A stretch of DNA of 64,000 bases from Isoetes taiwanensis (lineage: Eukaryota; Streptophyta; Lycopodiopsida; Isoetales; Isoetaceae). The stretch's first letter is position 1, and the number at the start of each line of letters is the position of its first letter. Below the pieces are notes generated by a model. It saw nothing but the letters and a program-made list of their open reading frames with translations. It had not been told where the DNA came from and searched no databases. Both the position numbers and the translations under genes were made by a program. Where the stretch lies: contig JAJEKV010000030.1 in NCBI GenBank assembly GCA_021234155.1, forward strand, positions 2,875,842-2,939,841. The letters are read 5' to 3'. Below are positions 36,029-48,290 of the stretch, piece by piece.

Positions 36029-38224
36029 TATGGATATAATAACAATGTTTAGATGCATCGAAGTAACATAAAAGTGCGAGATTAATTAAAGTGTTTGTGT
36101 TATGAAACTTTGGGAAACAAGGTACATTATGTAGAACAATAATACCTTGATGTTTTCAGCATAATTTGAAGTAAGCATGGCATATGGGAAAGTAATTGAG
36201 TGAGTGACATGGTAGCTAATGTAGCTCCATGTAGAACATTGGTAGCAGTCATACTACTTATGAGAATTCATAGCACATTTGGCAAATACATTGCCATGCT
36301 GATTGTGGGTCATCAATCCCTAAAATGATATATGATGGAACTTAGGATGATAACCATGTAGTTGAGGTAAAAGTGGCCAAGAAGTATTTGTGATACAACA
36401 GATTACATAACGTACCAAGGTATGAACTAAATTAGAAATGTCCATCGTGTGACTGGAATATCAAGTGTAAGTTTATGATAATGGTGGTCGAGATATAGAA
36501 TGTTGATCCTATATTTTATATCTATTGCCACATGAATCAAGACATGATTCATGGGAAACTAGAAGTTTAATGGCGTAAAATGACGCGAATCCATAAACTA
36601 TGGATCATAAATTATACATACTTTGGGTTTTGTAAGGAGACTCAACTTCCTAAGGTGTGCAACATAGATGCAAGTCTATGTATGAGTAAGATGAGAACGT
36701 AGCTACGTGGATATGGTTAATGGTGTTGGTCAAATACATGTCCATCATGCATGGTATAAGTTAATGGAAGAGAGTGCAGTCGGTTTCTATTGGAGCAAAA
36801 AGAGAGTCAAATAGAAAAAAGAGAAACATGATGTTAGACGACTGATCTCCTGCAAAATGGGAGTGAATTTGCATTCATGTCCATTCTAAATGACAATAGT
36901 GTGGAACGTAGTTTCAACACAAAGTCAAGAGAATTGAGGTCAAAATGAGTGAAGACGAAAATATGCATCTTATAAGAATGTTATAATGGAAAGGAACAAT
37001 TGCTAGTATATGGTGCAATTGTGTAAAAATGGCATGTAAAGTATGCTAGAGCTTTGGTGAAGTCATGTGACTGTCGGAAGTTGACCTCCAACCAATCATG
37101 CATTAGAGAGGCAAGACAAGTATGATACAAGGGAGAGTTCGAAAATTGTTGTTTAACAACATTTCAAATATAGGAAATTTGAATGGACACTTTGAATAAC
37201 TCAAAGTATGGAGTATGAACAAGGTAGGTGCCCAATGAGCATCTCTCCAAGGAGAGTGTGGTCTGGACTTGGTACTGCGGTTTGTATCTCAAGGAGTAGC
37301 TCCTCGTTGGTCTACAAGGACCATTTAATCTAGAAGCATAAGAAAAAGAAGGGGTGTGTAATAGAACTAGTTCCGAGAGCATAAGGACTAGTCGTAGGCT
37401 CGGAGAATTGTAGTGTGGAATCCACAACATCTATGACGCAAGATCAACGATTTAAAGTTACATTTGAGGTAGCAAGAGGTTGAATTTCTGGTGAGAATAT
37501 CATCCATGACATTATGATATAGGAAGGGATTACGATTAGAAGCCAGTACAAGACTATACATGGTAAAACACATGTATTCTATAAAAAAAATTACAAAACC
37601 TAAATTCCCTGTCCATCTGTATGTCATGGAAAAATCAAATTCCAAGTATCCTCGCCAATGGAATTTTAATAAAACCTTCACACTTTCATCTCGCCTCCCC
37701 TCCCTTCAAAACCTAAAATCAAATTCAAATCACAGAATTATCTAAAGTATTATAGTATGAAAATTTAGTTAATGTTGCACCCCAATATATCGACTCTAAT
37801 GCAGGACTTTATTGCCAAAGCCTGACAATACTGGGCAAAACTTAGTAATCATACATGATATCTGCTCCATGTATTCATCCAATATTTTAGAGGCAAGGAC
37901 CTATAGCTCTACTTTTCTTTGCAATTTGCCTAAAGTTTGCTTTTGGCTTTCCATATCATTACATTAACTAGGTTATAAAACTTTGACACAAGTACAATTT
38001 TCATGTTGCATATGTCCAATTCCAGAGCAAGTCAACACAAAACATTAATACCCTTTTTTTAATATCGTGTCCAATGACCCAACCAAAATAGTTCAATACA
38101 AAATGGCCCCAAAGTTAATACCTCCTCTCATATGTAATGTTAAACAATACCATCTTATTATACACCCTTATATTTATACAACTAAAATGAAGAAGACATA
38201 ACTAAGTATTTATATGGAACAAGA
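36029..38224. other. AT-rich intergenic DNA, possible second Helitron remnant
   Basis: No gene recognised. Near 37816-37845, aaagcctgacaatactgggc followed by aaaacttagt resembles a decayed version of the Helitron-like end at 36001. Confidence 0.4.
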
Positions 38225-38550
38225 GACAACATCGTCTATATTTGCCTGCAGGGAAATGGACCAGGTAAAATGTTTGTCTATTAGTGAAAATCACATTAGC
38301 TTGCCAAACTTCAACATGTATGCATGATGTTATGAATCTTGAGAATTACTTTTAGTGTTTTAAGGATTTATTAGGTAAGTTTAATGTAGCCTAAAATATT
38401 CTATGACAAGCGTTTTTAGCGCATAGTTAGAAAAGGCAGTCCTATATGAAAGGAGATAAAATTCCAAGAAAATCAATAGAAGAACCAAATAACAATGAAA
38501 AAATGGAAAGAACTTTTACTAAGGTTCATAAGGGCAATTACAATTACAAT
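38225..38550. repeat. Dispersed repeat R1, copy 1
   Basis: About 320 bases containing gccaaacttcaacat, gcatgatgttatgaatcttg, gagaattacttttagt and aaggttcataaggg. They recur in the same order at 54310-54640. The copy ends in (attaca)n directly joined to the inverted hairpin copy at 38551. Confidence 0.85.
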
Positions 38551-38598
38551 TACAAGAAATTTATCGCGGCGGCCTTGCGGCCGCCGCGAACATTTCTC
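38551..38598 (-). repeat. GC-rich hairpin repeat, copy 4 (inverted)
   Basis: Reads tacaagaaatttat, cgcggcggcc ttgc ggccgccgcg, aacatttctc, which is the reverse complement of the other copies with a four-base loop. It adjoins an (attaca)n tail, equal to (ttgtaa)n on the opposite strand. Confidence 0.85.
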
Positions 38599-39092
38599 TT
38601 CTCCAGTTTTGTGCGAAGTCGAATAGATCTCAATTCTGGACATCCTTGAGATGCAACGATAGAGATGTATGTTGATTGCAGTTCACATACTGTGAGGCAA
38701 GTCAAGACATGCCTGTTCGACCCCATATTCTTTGCAGGAATGGTCTAGAGTGCACAACATAGAATATTCCCCATAAACTACTGCAATCTAATGGCCTCGA
38801 ACTCTGATAGAATTGCGTGTTGCACATGTACTCGGAACTATATCTTATAGAATTTCGTGTTATGCAATCACAATGTTATGCAATTTTAGGTGATGACACT
38901 GGTTTTGTTTATTGAGCATTGCTTGTGGACATCCATATTATTTATTGTTTGCAGATTGTGTGGAACCCAAAGCTCTTAACGCATGCATGTGCGAGATTTT
39001 GAGCATTGCACATTATGACATTGAAAAGTAATGCAGCACATTTATACTACGGTATTTCGTATTGTGTTTCATAACTCTAGTGAGCTGCATAT
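38599..39092. other. Intergenic, nothing recognised
   Basis: AT-rich spacer without coding or repeat structure that I can see. Confidence 0.5.
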
Positions 39093-39190
39093 GGCAATAT
39101 GGCCCAAACCATATATGGCACCAAAATCTCTCTCTTTAATTGGCAATATGGCCCCAAACCATATATGGCACCAAAATCTCTCTCTTTAAT
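39093..39190. repeat. 49-bp tandem duplication
   Basis: The block starting ggcaatatggcc and including atatatggcaccaaaatctc is repeated at 39142 with one extra c. Confidence 0.9.
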
Positions 39191-40864
39191 TTTGGTCTTT
39201 TTCGACACGCTATTGTAGATGTCTCACTGAATACTTATGAATAATGTGCATGTTAAATAGTTGCTTACAATATTGCTCTTCCTTTATTGCTCTTAACGCA
39301 TGCATATGCGAGATTTTAAACCTTGCGCTTTTCCTTGACCTCCATATATTAACATAAAAAGCTGTGAGATCTTTGCCACATTAACTCCTAAATGCATTCA
39401 AAAAGCTATGATATCTGTACAAAGAAAAGCCCAGCATAATAGTTCACACACAGCGATAAACATCAGCATAATAGTTCACAAGGATAAGCATGAATATTGA
39501 ATAAGCAGATTGGTGGAGACAAAGAGATGACACTATTTGTCTTATTGAAGGCTGGGATTCCTTCAATTATCACTTAACTTATGGAACAAAAATAATACAT
39601 TACTCTGACATGGTATTATTATTTATCAACAACAAAAAGGTGATTCTGCAACAGTGTCAGGAATCCATGATAAATACTCCAGCTTACACTCGTGATAAAC
39701 GGTGTTGTTGAGTTCCTCACTATTTGCCTTTAGCCTAAATATGCCCAGAATTTTGGTGAACCTGGAAAACCCAAATTATCAGCAAATAACACTACCGGAG
39801 CTGAGCAATTTTTCCTGTTTAAGAAGAAGATAATCTGGCAAATAGCACTCCTTATAATGATCCAAAAACACGAAATCAAAAGTGCTACTGTTATATTAGG
39901 TCAGGATGGCTTGATATCATGAAGGACAGTGCTAAGGGTGCCATCGGGACTTTGATTTTTGAGGTAGGACCTGAAATAAGAAATAAGCTGCATTGAATCT
40001 AATTATGCATGACAAACAGAAAGAAAAGGGAAGCAAAAAACATAGGATTTAGAAGAATACCTGCATGATAATCAGGAGTGAAGTGTCTAGTTCGGCCTTT
40101 CCGTCTCGATTGAAATTTTCTTCTAATGAACCAGAGCAAAAGCATGCAGGGACTGAGTCAGATTTGGCTATGGCCCTTCAATCTATTTACATCAAAATCA
40201 CGCTTTGAATAGGCTATGGCAGACAGAGTTCTTCTGCGACGATGAGTCACAACAGGAGAGGAACCGAAATGTAAGCTTTGATTTTGGGAATCGGTATTTT
40301 GTTCGACATCCAAAATGCAGAGAAAATTAATAGAAGAAAAACCAATGTAGTATTTTTCTGCTTCAATCTGCTGCAACTATCTATTTCTTAAGCGCTGCGT
40401 CACATTTTACTTTCGCATTTTTCTCTTCTAACCCATTTGCAAAGCTTTGTCTCAGAAGCTCTAAAATGCCGTTATTTGGAAACCCGAATAAGCTCAAATC
40501 CGTAGAATTTTTGTGCCTGCTAGCCCAAATCCAGAGTACAAAAAATCCGGTCAAGAAAATTAAGAAGCCTTACCTCCTTCAAAATACACGGAGGAGTTAA
40601 CACACTAAGCGACCAGGATGCCATAGAAATGGCACTGAAGATCGCAAATCAATCACCGGAGTTAACAACCGATTTTTTGAGCTAGAACAACCTGCGGCAG
40701 ATCCACCCGTCCACCGGAACAGGGCAGAACAGGGCCGCCCCTTTTTCTTTCGATTTCTATTTTCCTTGCCTTTTTTTTTCTATCCCTATTTTTTCCTTCC
40801 GGAAATACGTGGCAACATTAGAGGCAAGCATCAAGATCGAATATACTGAAAGAATCTTTCCCAT
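39191..40864. other. Intergenic, no gene recognised
   Basis: A 72-codon minus-strand ORF (40158-40376) has no recognisable motif. No repeats of note. Confidence 0.45.
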
Positions 40865-41100
40865 AAGAATTATACATGTATTGACAATTACAATTATAAT
40901 CTGTAAGTACAATTACAATTACAAGAAACTTATCGCGGCGGCCTAGCGGCCGCCGCGAACGTTTCTCTTCACCAACTCATCTATACGTGGTAGAACATAT
41001 AGGATTTGAACCTACACTTTTTTTTTTTTGGCCGCGAATGTTTCTCTTCCCCGTCTTGTCTATTTTAAGCTAGAACATGCAGGATTTGAACCTGCATTTC
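40865..41100 (-). mobile_element. tRNA-like SINE, nested pair, carrying the GC-rich hairpin
   Basis: On the minus strand two related units are seen. Each has an exact pol III B-box-like ggttcaaatcc (41082-41092 and 41002-41012) followed by atgttcta, and then a gaagagaaac(a/g)ttcgcgg motif. The downstream unit continues into a full hairpin (40920-40967) and a (ttgtaa)n tail down to about 40870. The upstream unit is cut after ttcgcggcc and ends in an A run. The T-arm stems pair (gcagg/cctgc) around ttcaaat. The layout of tRNA-like head, body and simple-repeat tail is that of a SINE. No convincing A box is seen, and the other hairpin copies lack the tRNA-like part. Confidence 0.55.
40920..40967 (-). 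repeat. GC-rich hairpin repeat, copy 5 (inverted)
   Basis: Same block as at 38551, with core cgcggcggcc tagc ggccgccgcg, between (attaca)n and gttggtgaagag on the minus strand. A partial sixth copy, ggccgcgaatgtttctcttc, is at 41030-41049. Confidence 0.85.
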
Positions 41101-41706
41101 TTCACCGTGCGTTCAGCGCCCTGCAGGATAGAAGGTTGCTGATCATAACGACTATAATGCAGAATATGCTATATATCAAACAACCTGCGTTTGATCCAGT
41201 CATAATCAAAGCTCAATTGTATGATTCGACCAACTAAAGAAAATGTTACCAAAATGATGGATTTGTGATCCTGGTTGAGTAAAGACTTTAAGAACAAAAG
41301 GTTAGATACATGTAAACACACCTGATAAGCCGATTTTTCTGAAAACAATTGCAGTGCAGAAAACAATTGCAGTGCTTTACCAATCTTATGTAAAACTAGA
41401 AGCATGTGTCCTTTATCCAGTTCACAACTTCAATCTCCTCCTGAATGCGAATAAGAATTCAAGCATTGAGTAGGATGTCTGAAATGGCTTAAGCCCAAGG
41501 TGCACCCCAGACGCCCAACTCCTCTTCCTTAGGCAGCTGCAAGGTCTACATGTATCGACTTAGAATCAAAACATAGTTAATCCCCTTATGAGACTTTTGC
41601 ACAAATTATTGTCGGAAGCAAGCAGTGTTCAAAGAGCTGGACATAACACAGCTTGAGGCCAAACCAGGAAGCTTTGCAGGGCGAAACCATATCCAGATCC
41701 ATTAAG

Positions 41707-43345
41707 CTAGCACCCAAAAGCACTACATGCTTTTAGGCTGTTCACAAATGTGAACTTTGTGGGTTGCATGCCTTCCTGCTGCATTTCAGCATAACAATCG
41801 AATGCAAGAAGAGCATTCCCATGTTGTGAGCACCCTGCAATCAATGCATCCCATGCCCACACGTCTTCTTTTCCATGTTTGTGAAGAATGTCATATGATT
41901 CAGTCAAGTTTCCGCATCTGGCATACATCTCAATTAGTGAACTCCCGAGAGCATTGTCATGTTGAAGCTTTCTGCTTAAGATATGTTCATGAAGGCATCT
42001 GGCTTTTGTAGTTGCACCTATAGTCCCACATGCACTCAAAACACTTAGCAAAATGAATTTGTCTGGTTTTATGCATTTTTGTCGCATATCATTAACACAA
42101 TCCAGTGCAAGCTGAGCTTCGTTGTTTTGGTTGTATCCAGCAATCATGGTGCCCCACAGCACCAGATCTTGGTTTTTTAATTTGTCAAATACCTTCCGTG
42201 CTTCCTCTAAGTTTCCACATTTTGTGTACATGTCCACGAGGCTGCTGCCCAAAACAATGTCAGATTGGAAACTGCTTTGTACTATTAAATCATGAATACG
42301 CCTCCCTTGTGTGATGCCCATGCTTATAGAAACCTTCACAACACTAGAAAATGTGAATCTATTTGGCCTTACACCATCCTCCAGCATGTTATCAAAACAG
42401 TCTACAGCAAAAGTGCTTTCTCCATGCTGAACGTATCCTGCAATCATTGCAGTCCATGAAACTACATCTCTAGATGGCAACTTATTAAAAACCTCGCTTG
42501 CCTGATCCATGTCACCACACTTTGCATACATGTCAATGACTGTATTCCCCAAAATAAGGTCGGACTGAAGTCCATTCTGAATAATGTGCTCATGGATGCA
42601 CTTACCCTGTTCTATAGCAGATATATGGCCACATGCTTTTAGGATGCTAAGGAACGTAATTTTATCTGGCTTGATCCCATCATGCTGCATTTCTTCATAA
42701 CATACTAAGGCAGAAAAGCCTTCACCATGCTGGGCGTATCCTGCAACCATTGCTCCCCAAGAAATTGCATTCCGAGATGGCAGATTAAGGAACAGCTTGT
42801 AAGCCTCTTCCAATTTCCCACATTTTGCATACATGTCCACAAGGCTACTTCCCAACACAATGTCCATCTGAAATCCACTTGTAAGGATCTGATCGTGGAG
42901 AAGCCTGCCATGTAGAGGAGTCAACGTTACAATACTTGCTTTAAGAACCGCAAGATAAACAAACTTATTGGTCTCAAGACCTGACCAAATCATTCTGTCA
43001 TATAGCTGAAGAGCCCTATGACCTTCCCCTTGTTTTGCATTGGCTGCAATAACTGCACTCCAAGTATACTGAGTTGGATTTGCCACTGAGGTGAAATATT
43101 GATTTGCTTCAACTAAACTTCCACAAGTGGCAAGCAAACGTATGACTTGATCATTCAAGACATGAATTGAAGTAAGCCCACCATGAAGAATCAGCAACTG
43201 CATACGCCTAGAAAGGCTCAAGTTTTGCACCTTTATACACTTCAGAAACAGCCCATAGGCATGGTCTCTGGATATGGTAGTTCCTTTTTGCTGCAGCAAT
43301 TCAGCAGCCCTGATTGCATGTTCCAACCTCTGTTCTTCAAAATGC
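41707..43345 (-). CDS. PLS-type pentatricopeptide repeat protein without E/DYW tail
   Basis: PPR proteins bind organellar RNA; this class usually acts in editing or processing in mitochondria or plastids. The exon begins after an acceptor (ttgacttcag|gcatt) with HFEEQRLEHAIRAAELLQQK and runs about 545 codons to a stop at 41707. Repeats are clear: DIVLGSSLVDMYAKCGKLEE, NAISWGAMVAGYAQHGEG, IKPDKITFLSILKACGHI, DVVSWTAMIAGYVQHGES and so on at 31-36 residue spacing. It stops after FTFVNSLKACSAFGC, with no E or DYW domain visible downstream, so it may be truncated. The open frame continues upstream to 43527, but the segment 43346-43416 looks like an intron. Upstream exons (about 43417-43443, and MSGKRIYISKSKNDSS near 43530-43580) are uncertain. 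A frame-broken copy lies at 46.8-48.3 kb. Confidence 0.85.
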
Positions 43346-43580
43346 CTGAAGTCAAAATTTATAAGTTTCACCAAACCAATTGTGAAGAGTTGCAAACAAT
43401 ATCTAGAATTATATACCTGCCACTTGCCAAAGTCACCATCGACCTGCAAGAAGCACCACATGTACACAATACTATGCTTCGTCCACCAAAGCATAAAAAG
43501 CACAAACTGAGGACAAATTGAACCCACATGTTTATAGAAGAATCATTTTTGCTTTTCGATATGTAGATGCGCTTCCCAGA

Positions 43581-44939
43581 CATGGCTAAATCATAGGGCA
43601 GAGCCGAGCCTGTAGCTGCAGCCCTTGCTTTAGAATTGCATAACCCCAATAAAATGTCCAAAAATGATAAAGATCGGCATGCTGGTTAGAGCTTCTGGCT
43701 ATGGCAGAGAAGAGCTCCTTACAATTGCCTTCACCAAGATAATAAATCTTCATGAATGTTTGCTTCGCCAGAGCAATGCGACAACAAAATCACACCATTT
43801 TCATTCCATGTAGCAGAGAAATTAGAGAGGCCAGCTCCGGAATGCAGGAAGCACGCACCTTTCCCAGCTCCGACTCTCCATAATCCAGAGCCTAGCCAGA
43901 ACCAGTCAAATCTGAGTTTCCCTGTTTATTTGGACACCGAATCCATGGCAATTGAAATCTCTGCCCAACATTGTTGCAGCATGTTATCAGAGTTATGAAC
44001 AGGTGCTGATCAAGCCTGCCATAGACAGACGATAGTGACAATTTTGGAGCAAATTTGGAGTCTTTATATGCCAATGCCATCCCTGCTCCATGTAAGGGCA
44101 TGAAGGACTAATTGTAAACTACTCTATTCTTGAGTTTATGCTCTGCAACTAGGCAAAATTTGCCTTGCTTCTGGCGCCCAAATCATAATACCAACGAAAA
44201 GAACAGAGCTCCACAATTGCAGAGTTTCCAGAATGGACCAATTACCCTTTCTAAGTTATTTTGCAGGAATAATATAATTTATCCTGTAATCTAAACCCAG
44301 CCAAGACACACCCAGATTAACCGCGCTGTGAATTTGCAAGAGATAGCTAAGCACCCAAGATCAGTGGATTTGGCAGTGGAGTTGTGAACTGTCTACTGCA
44401 ACGATAAACCTGCGCTCAGCCAAAGGAAATAGATTACTGTTTTCTTGCTCTCTTAGGTCGATGGGGCTTTAAACATGGCCACCCCGAATGAAGCATGGCT
44501 CTACAGCGCCAGATTTGACGACTAGAGGACGGATTTGCAAGGGTAGGAGCCCTTTACCTATTTTGGATGCGCTATAGAAGCAGAGTCGGAGAGCAGACTA
44601 AATCTTTCAGATAATCTTGCTGCGGCAAGAGACATTTGGCCGCGCATTTAGCCCGGGTCATATTCCAGCAGCCCAGGTTGCTAGAGCTTCAATGCCATAG
44701 CCAGGAGCTGCAAAATATTTGGGGCTCCAGTTCCGACATACCCCAAATCCGACTCATAGAGCAGGGGATTCGATTGCTTCCAAAGCAAGAATCCTGTCGA
44801 TTTTCTTTTTAATTTTTTTCATTTTTTTTCAAGGGCACGTGTCTCTCCCAGGTTCATTGGACACGTGTCTCTCCCAGGTTTATTTTGCATCAAAGAAAAT
44901 AGAAGGGGAACATGCTTTATATATGGTTTGATATGGTTT
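43581..44939. other. PPR upstream region, no gene recognised
   Basis: Probably the promoter and 5' UTR side of the minus-strand PPR gene, followed by sequence shared with unit 2 (48640-49870). It includes acacgtgtctctcccaggtt twice near 44840-44880. No ORF with known motifs. Confidence 0.45.
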
Positions 44940-45284
44940 GATATTAGCATAAATGCATCATAAAATAAAATGTGATGATCACTACAAGACAATTGAACTT
45001 CCTCATTAGATCTAGCATAGGCACTACATTAAGAGATATTCCATGCATGTTTTGCATCCGTGCAGCATGGAGTGAAAGCCAATGCATGTTTTTCCATCTT
45101 GTAGCATGGAATGCGGGCACAATAAATAAATGACTATGTGAAATACATCCTCAAACAATTCCAATTTGAAATTTCTATTTCGTGTCTCAAGAGAAAAGTT
45201 TGTTATCTTGCTAAAGAAGTAAAAAGATGTAAAAAGATGACAAGTAAAAAAAAAGGAATGTACAACAAGGAAGAGAAAGTGGTG

Positions 45285-45335
45285 CTAGGGAGAGGGAGGG
45301 AGGGAGGGAGGGAGAGAGAGAGAGAGAGAGAGAAG
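45285..45335. repeat. (GGGA)n(GA)n microsatellite
   Basis: A run of ggga repeats followed by ga repeats just 3' of the extensin coding end. A shorter version is in unit 2 at about 50930-50962 and related GA tracts are at 55078-55142. Confidence 0.95.
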
Positions 45336-45554
45336 GGGCATAAAAATTTGTATTTATTTATTAATTTCTTAAAGGAATAAACAATGTATATCAACTTACA
45401 TAGAGCAAGTGCATTGGCAGGTAAAATGTTGAGGTGGGGAGTTATGGTAATAAGGGGTTGGGGAGGAGCACTCAAATGATGGCGGTACTAATGGTGAAGG
45501 ATACGCATAAGAAGGTGGTGGAGGAGGAGGTGAGAGAGAGGGGGGAGGAGATGA

Positions 45555-46595
45555 TTAGTATTTGTATGGAGGCAGTGGAGTAAGGGGTGATTCATATATG
45601 TAAGGAGGTGGTGGCGAGGGCGATCGAGGAGGAGACTGGTAACTATATGGAGGTGGAGTGGAAGGCGATGAAGGAGGTGGGGATTTGTAGACATAAGGAG
45701 GTGATGGAGAGGGTGATGGAGGAGGAGGCGAAGGTGATGCAGAAGGGGGGGATTTATAGACATATGGAGATGGTGGTGAAGGTGAAGGAGGAGGTGATGA
45801 TTTATAGATGTAAGGAGGTGGCGGCGAGGGCGATCGAGGAGGTGGGTAGACATATGGAGGTGGAGGGGAAGGCGATGGAGGAAGTGGGGATTTGTAGATA
45901 TGTGGAGATGGTGCCAACGGCAATGGAGGTGGAGGCAAAGGTGATACAGGAGGGGGTGATTTATAGACATATGGAGGTGGTGGCAAATATGATGGAGGAG
46001 GTGGTGATTTATAGATATAAGGAGGTGGTGGCGAGGGCAATGGATGACGAGGCGAAGGCGATGGAGGAGGTGGTGATTTATAGACGTAAGGAGGTGGTGG
46101 CAAGGGCAATAGAAGAGGGGGAGATGGGTAAACATATGGAGGTGGAGGAGAAGGCAATAGAGGAGGTGGGGATTTGTAGATATAAGGAGGTGATGGCGAG
46201 GGAAATGGACGAGGAGGCTAAATGTGATACTGAGAGGGGGGTGATTTATAGACATATGGTGATGGTGGCAAAGGTGATGGAGGAGGTGGTGATTTATAGA
46301 TGTAAGGAGGTTGTGGTGAGGGCGTTCGAGGAGGTGGAGATTGATAAACATATGGAGAATTTGTAGACATAAGGAGGTGGTGGCGAGGGCAATGGAGGAG
46401 GTGGTAAAGGTGATGCAGGAGGGGGGGATTTATAGACATATGGAGGTGGCGACGAAGGTGATGGAGGGGGTGGCAGCGGTGAGGGCGATTGAGGAGATGG
46501 AGATTGGTAGACATATGGAGATTGGGAAGGCGATGGAGGAGGTGGAGATTTGTAGACATAAGGAGGTGGTGGCGAGGGCAATGGAGGAGGAGGCA
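45555..46595 (-). pseudogene. Extensin-like gene, 5'-truncated duplicate
   Basis: Extensins are secreted hydroxyproline-rich cell-wall glycoproteins cross-linked through tyrosines. On the minus strand the sequence encodes repeats such as SPPPPYVYKSPPPPSPSP and ends PLTPLPPYKY before a stop near 45558, as in the complete copy at 51182. There is no signal peptide because the duplication junction at 46596 cuts the gene. A frame change and stop occur near 46217-46222, where the intact copy reads differently. Confidence 0.8.
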
Positions 46596-46760
46596 AAGGT
46601 CTACATGTATCGGCTTAGAATCAAAACATAGTTAATCCCCTTATGAGACTTTTGCACAAATTATTGTCAGAAGCAAGCAGTGTTCAAAGAGCTGGACATA
46701 ACACAGCTTGAGGCCAAACCAGGAAGCTTTGCAGGGCGAAACCATATCCAGATCCATTAA

Positions 46761-48290
46761 GCTAGCACCCAAAAGCACTACATGCTTTTAGGCTGTTCAC
46801 AAATGTGAACTTTGTGGGTTGCATGCCTTCCTGCTGCATTTCAGCATAACAATCGAATGCAAGAAGAGCATTCCCATGTTGTGAGCACCCTGCAATCAAT
46901 GCATCCCATGCCCACACGTCTTCTTTTCCATGTTTGTGAAGAATGTCATATGATTCAGTCAAGTTTCCGCACCTGGCATACATCTCAATTAGTGAACTCC
47001 CGAGAGCATTGTCATGTTGAAGCTTTCTGCTTAAGATATGCATGAAGGCATCTGGCTTTTGTAGTTGCACCTATAGTCCCACATGCACTCAAAACACTTA
47101 GCAAAATGAATTTGTCTGGTTTTATGCATTTTTGTCGCATATCATTAACACAATCCAAAGGTAAGCCGAGCTTCGTTGTTTTGGTTGTATCCAAAGAATC
47201 ATGGTGCCCCACAGCACCAGATCTTGGTTTTTGAATTTGTCAAATACCTTCCGTGCTTCCTCTAAGTTTCCACATTTTGTGTACATGTCCACGAGGCTGC
47301 TGCCCAAAACAATGTCAGATTGGAAACTGCTTTGTACTATTAAATCATGAATACGCCTCCCTTGTGTGATGCCCATGCTTATAGAAACCTTCACAACACT
47401 AGAAAATGTGAATCTATTTGGCCTTACACCATCCTCCTCCAAAGATGTTATCAAAACAAGTCTACAAACAAAAGTGCTTTCTCCATGTTGACGTATCCTC
47501 GCAATCATTGCGCAGTCCATGAAACTACATCTCTAGATGGCAACTTATTAAAACCTCGCTTGCACGATCCATGTCACCACACTTTGCATACATGTCAATG
47601 ACCAGATTCCCCAAAATAAGGTCGGATCAAGTCCATTCTCGAATAATGTGCTCATGGATGCACTTACCCTCGCTTCTATAGCGTATATATGGCCACATGC
47701 TTTTAGGATGCTAAGGAACGTAATTTTATCCCGCTTGATCCCATCATGCTGCATTTCTTCATAACATACTAAGGCGTAAAAGCCTTCACCATGTTTGGGC
47801 GATCCGCAACCATTGCTCCCCAAGAAATTGCATTCCGAGATGGCGATTAAGGAACGGCTTGTAAGCCTCTTCCAATTTCCCACATTTTGCATACATGTCC
47901 ACAAGGCTACTTCCCAACACAATGTCCATCTGAAATCCACTTGTAAGGATCTGATCGTGGAGAAGCCTGCCATGTAGAGGAGTCAACGTTACAATACTTG
48001 CTTTAAGAACCGCAAGATAAACAAACTTATTGGTCTCAAGACCTGACCAAATCATTCTCGTCATATAGCTGAAGAGCCCTATGACCTTCCCTTGTTTTGC
48101 ATTGGCTGCAATAACTGCACTCCAAGTATACTGAGTTGGATTTGCCACTGAGGTGAAATATTGATTTGCTTCAACTAAACTTTCACAAGTGGCAAGCAAA
48201 CGTATGACTTGATCATTCAAGACATGAATTGAAGTAAGCCCACCATGAAGAATCAGCAGAATCGCATACGCCTAGAAAGGCTCAAGTTTT
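46761..48290 (-). pseudogene. PPR gene duplicate with many frame breaks
   Basis: Colinear with the PPR gene at 41707-43345 and ending with the same FTFVNSLKACSAFGC. The 3' third is nearly identical. Beyond 47150 the frame breaks repeatedly, for example at 47448-47470, 47540-47570 and 47800-47850. The breaks coincide with CAG or CTG triplets of the first copy that appear here as CG, CGG, CCG or CTCG. It may be a true pseudogene, or an intact or haplotypic copy with base-calling errors. Confidence 0.7.

Larger units (their letters stand above)
41541..46595. repeat. Tandem duplication, unit 1 (PPR + extensin 3' part)
   Basis: This 5.05-kb unit is repeated at 46596-52272. Junctions share aaggt: 41541 (gcaaggtctacatg), 46596 (gcaaaggtctacatg) and 52273 (gcaaaggtgatac). 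The unit therefore runs from just 3' of the PPR gene into the middle of the extensin repeats, and the extensin in unit 1 has lost its 5' half. Identity with unit 2 is near complete outside 47.15-49.48 kb. Confidence 0.9.

Noticed and set aside
41060-41130. A genuine tRNA gene on the minus strand
   Set aside because: T-arm and B box are good, but no 5' acceptor strand pairing with atgttct, no D-arm and no anticodon arm could be placed. A SINE relic is more likely.
42727-42915. Plus-strand ORFs opposite the PPR genes
   Set aside because: They are shadows of the minus-strand PPR frame; the same sequences recur in the duplicate because the DNA is duplicated.
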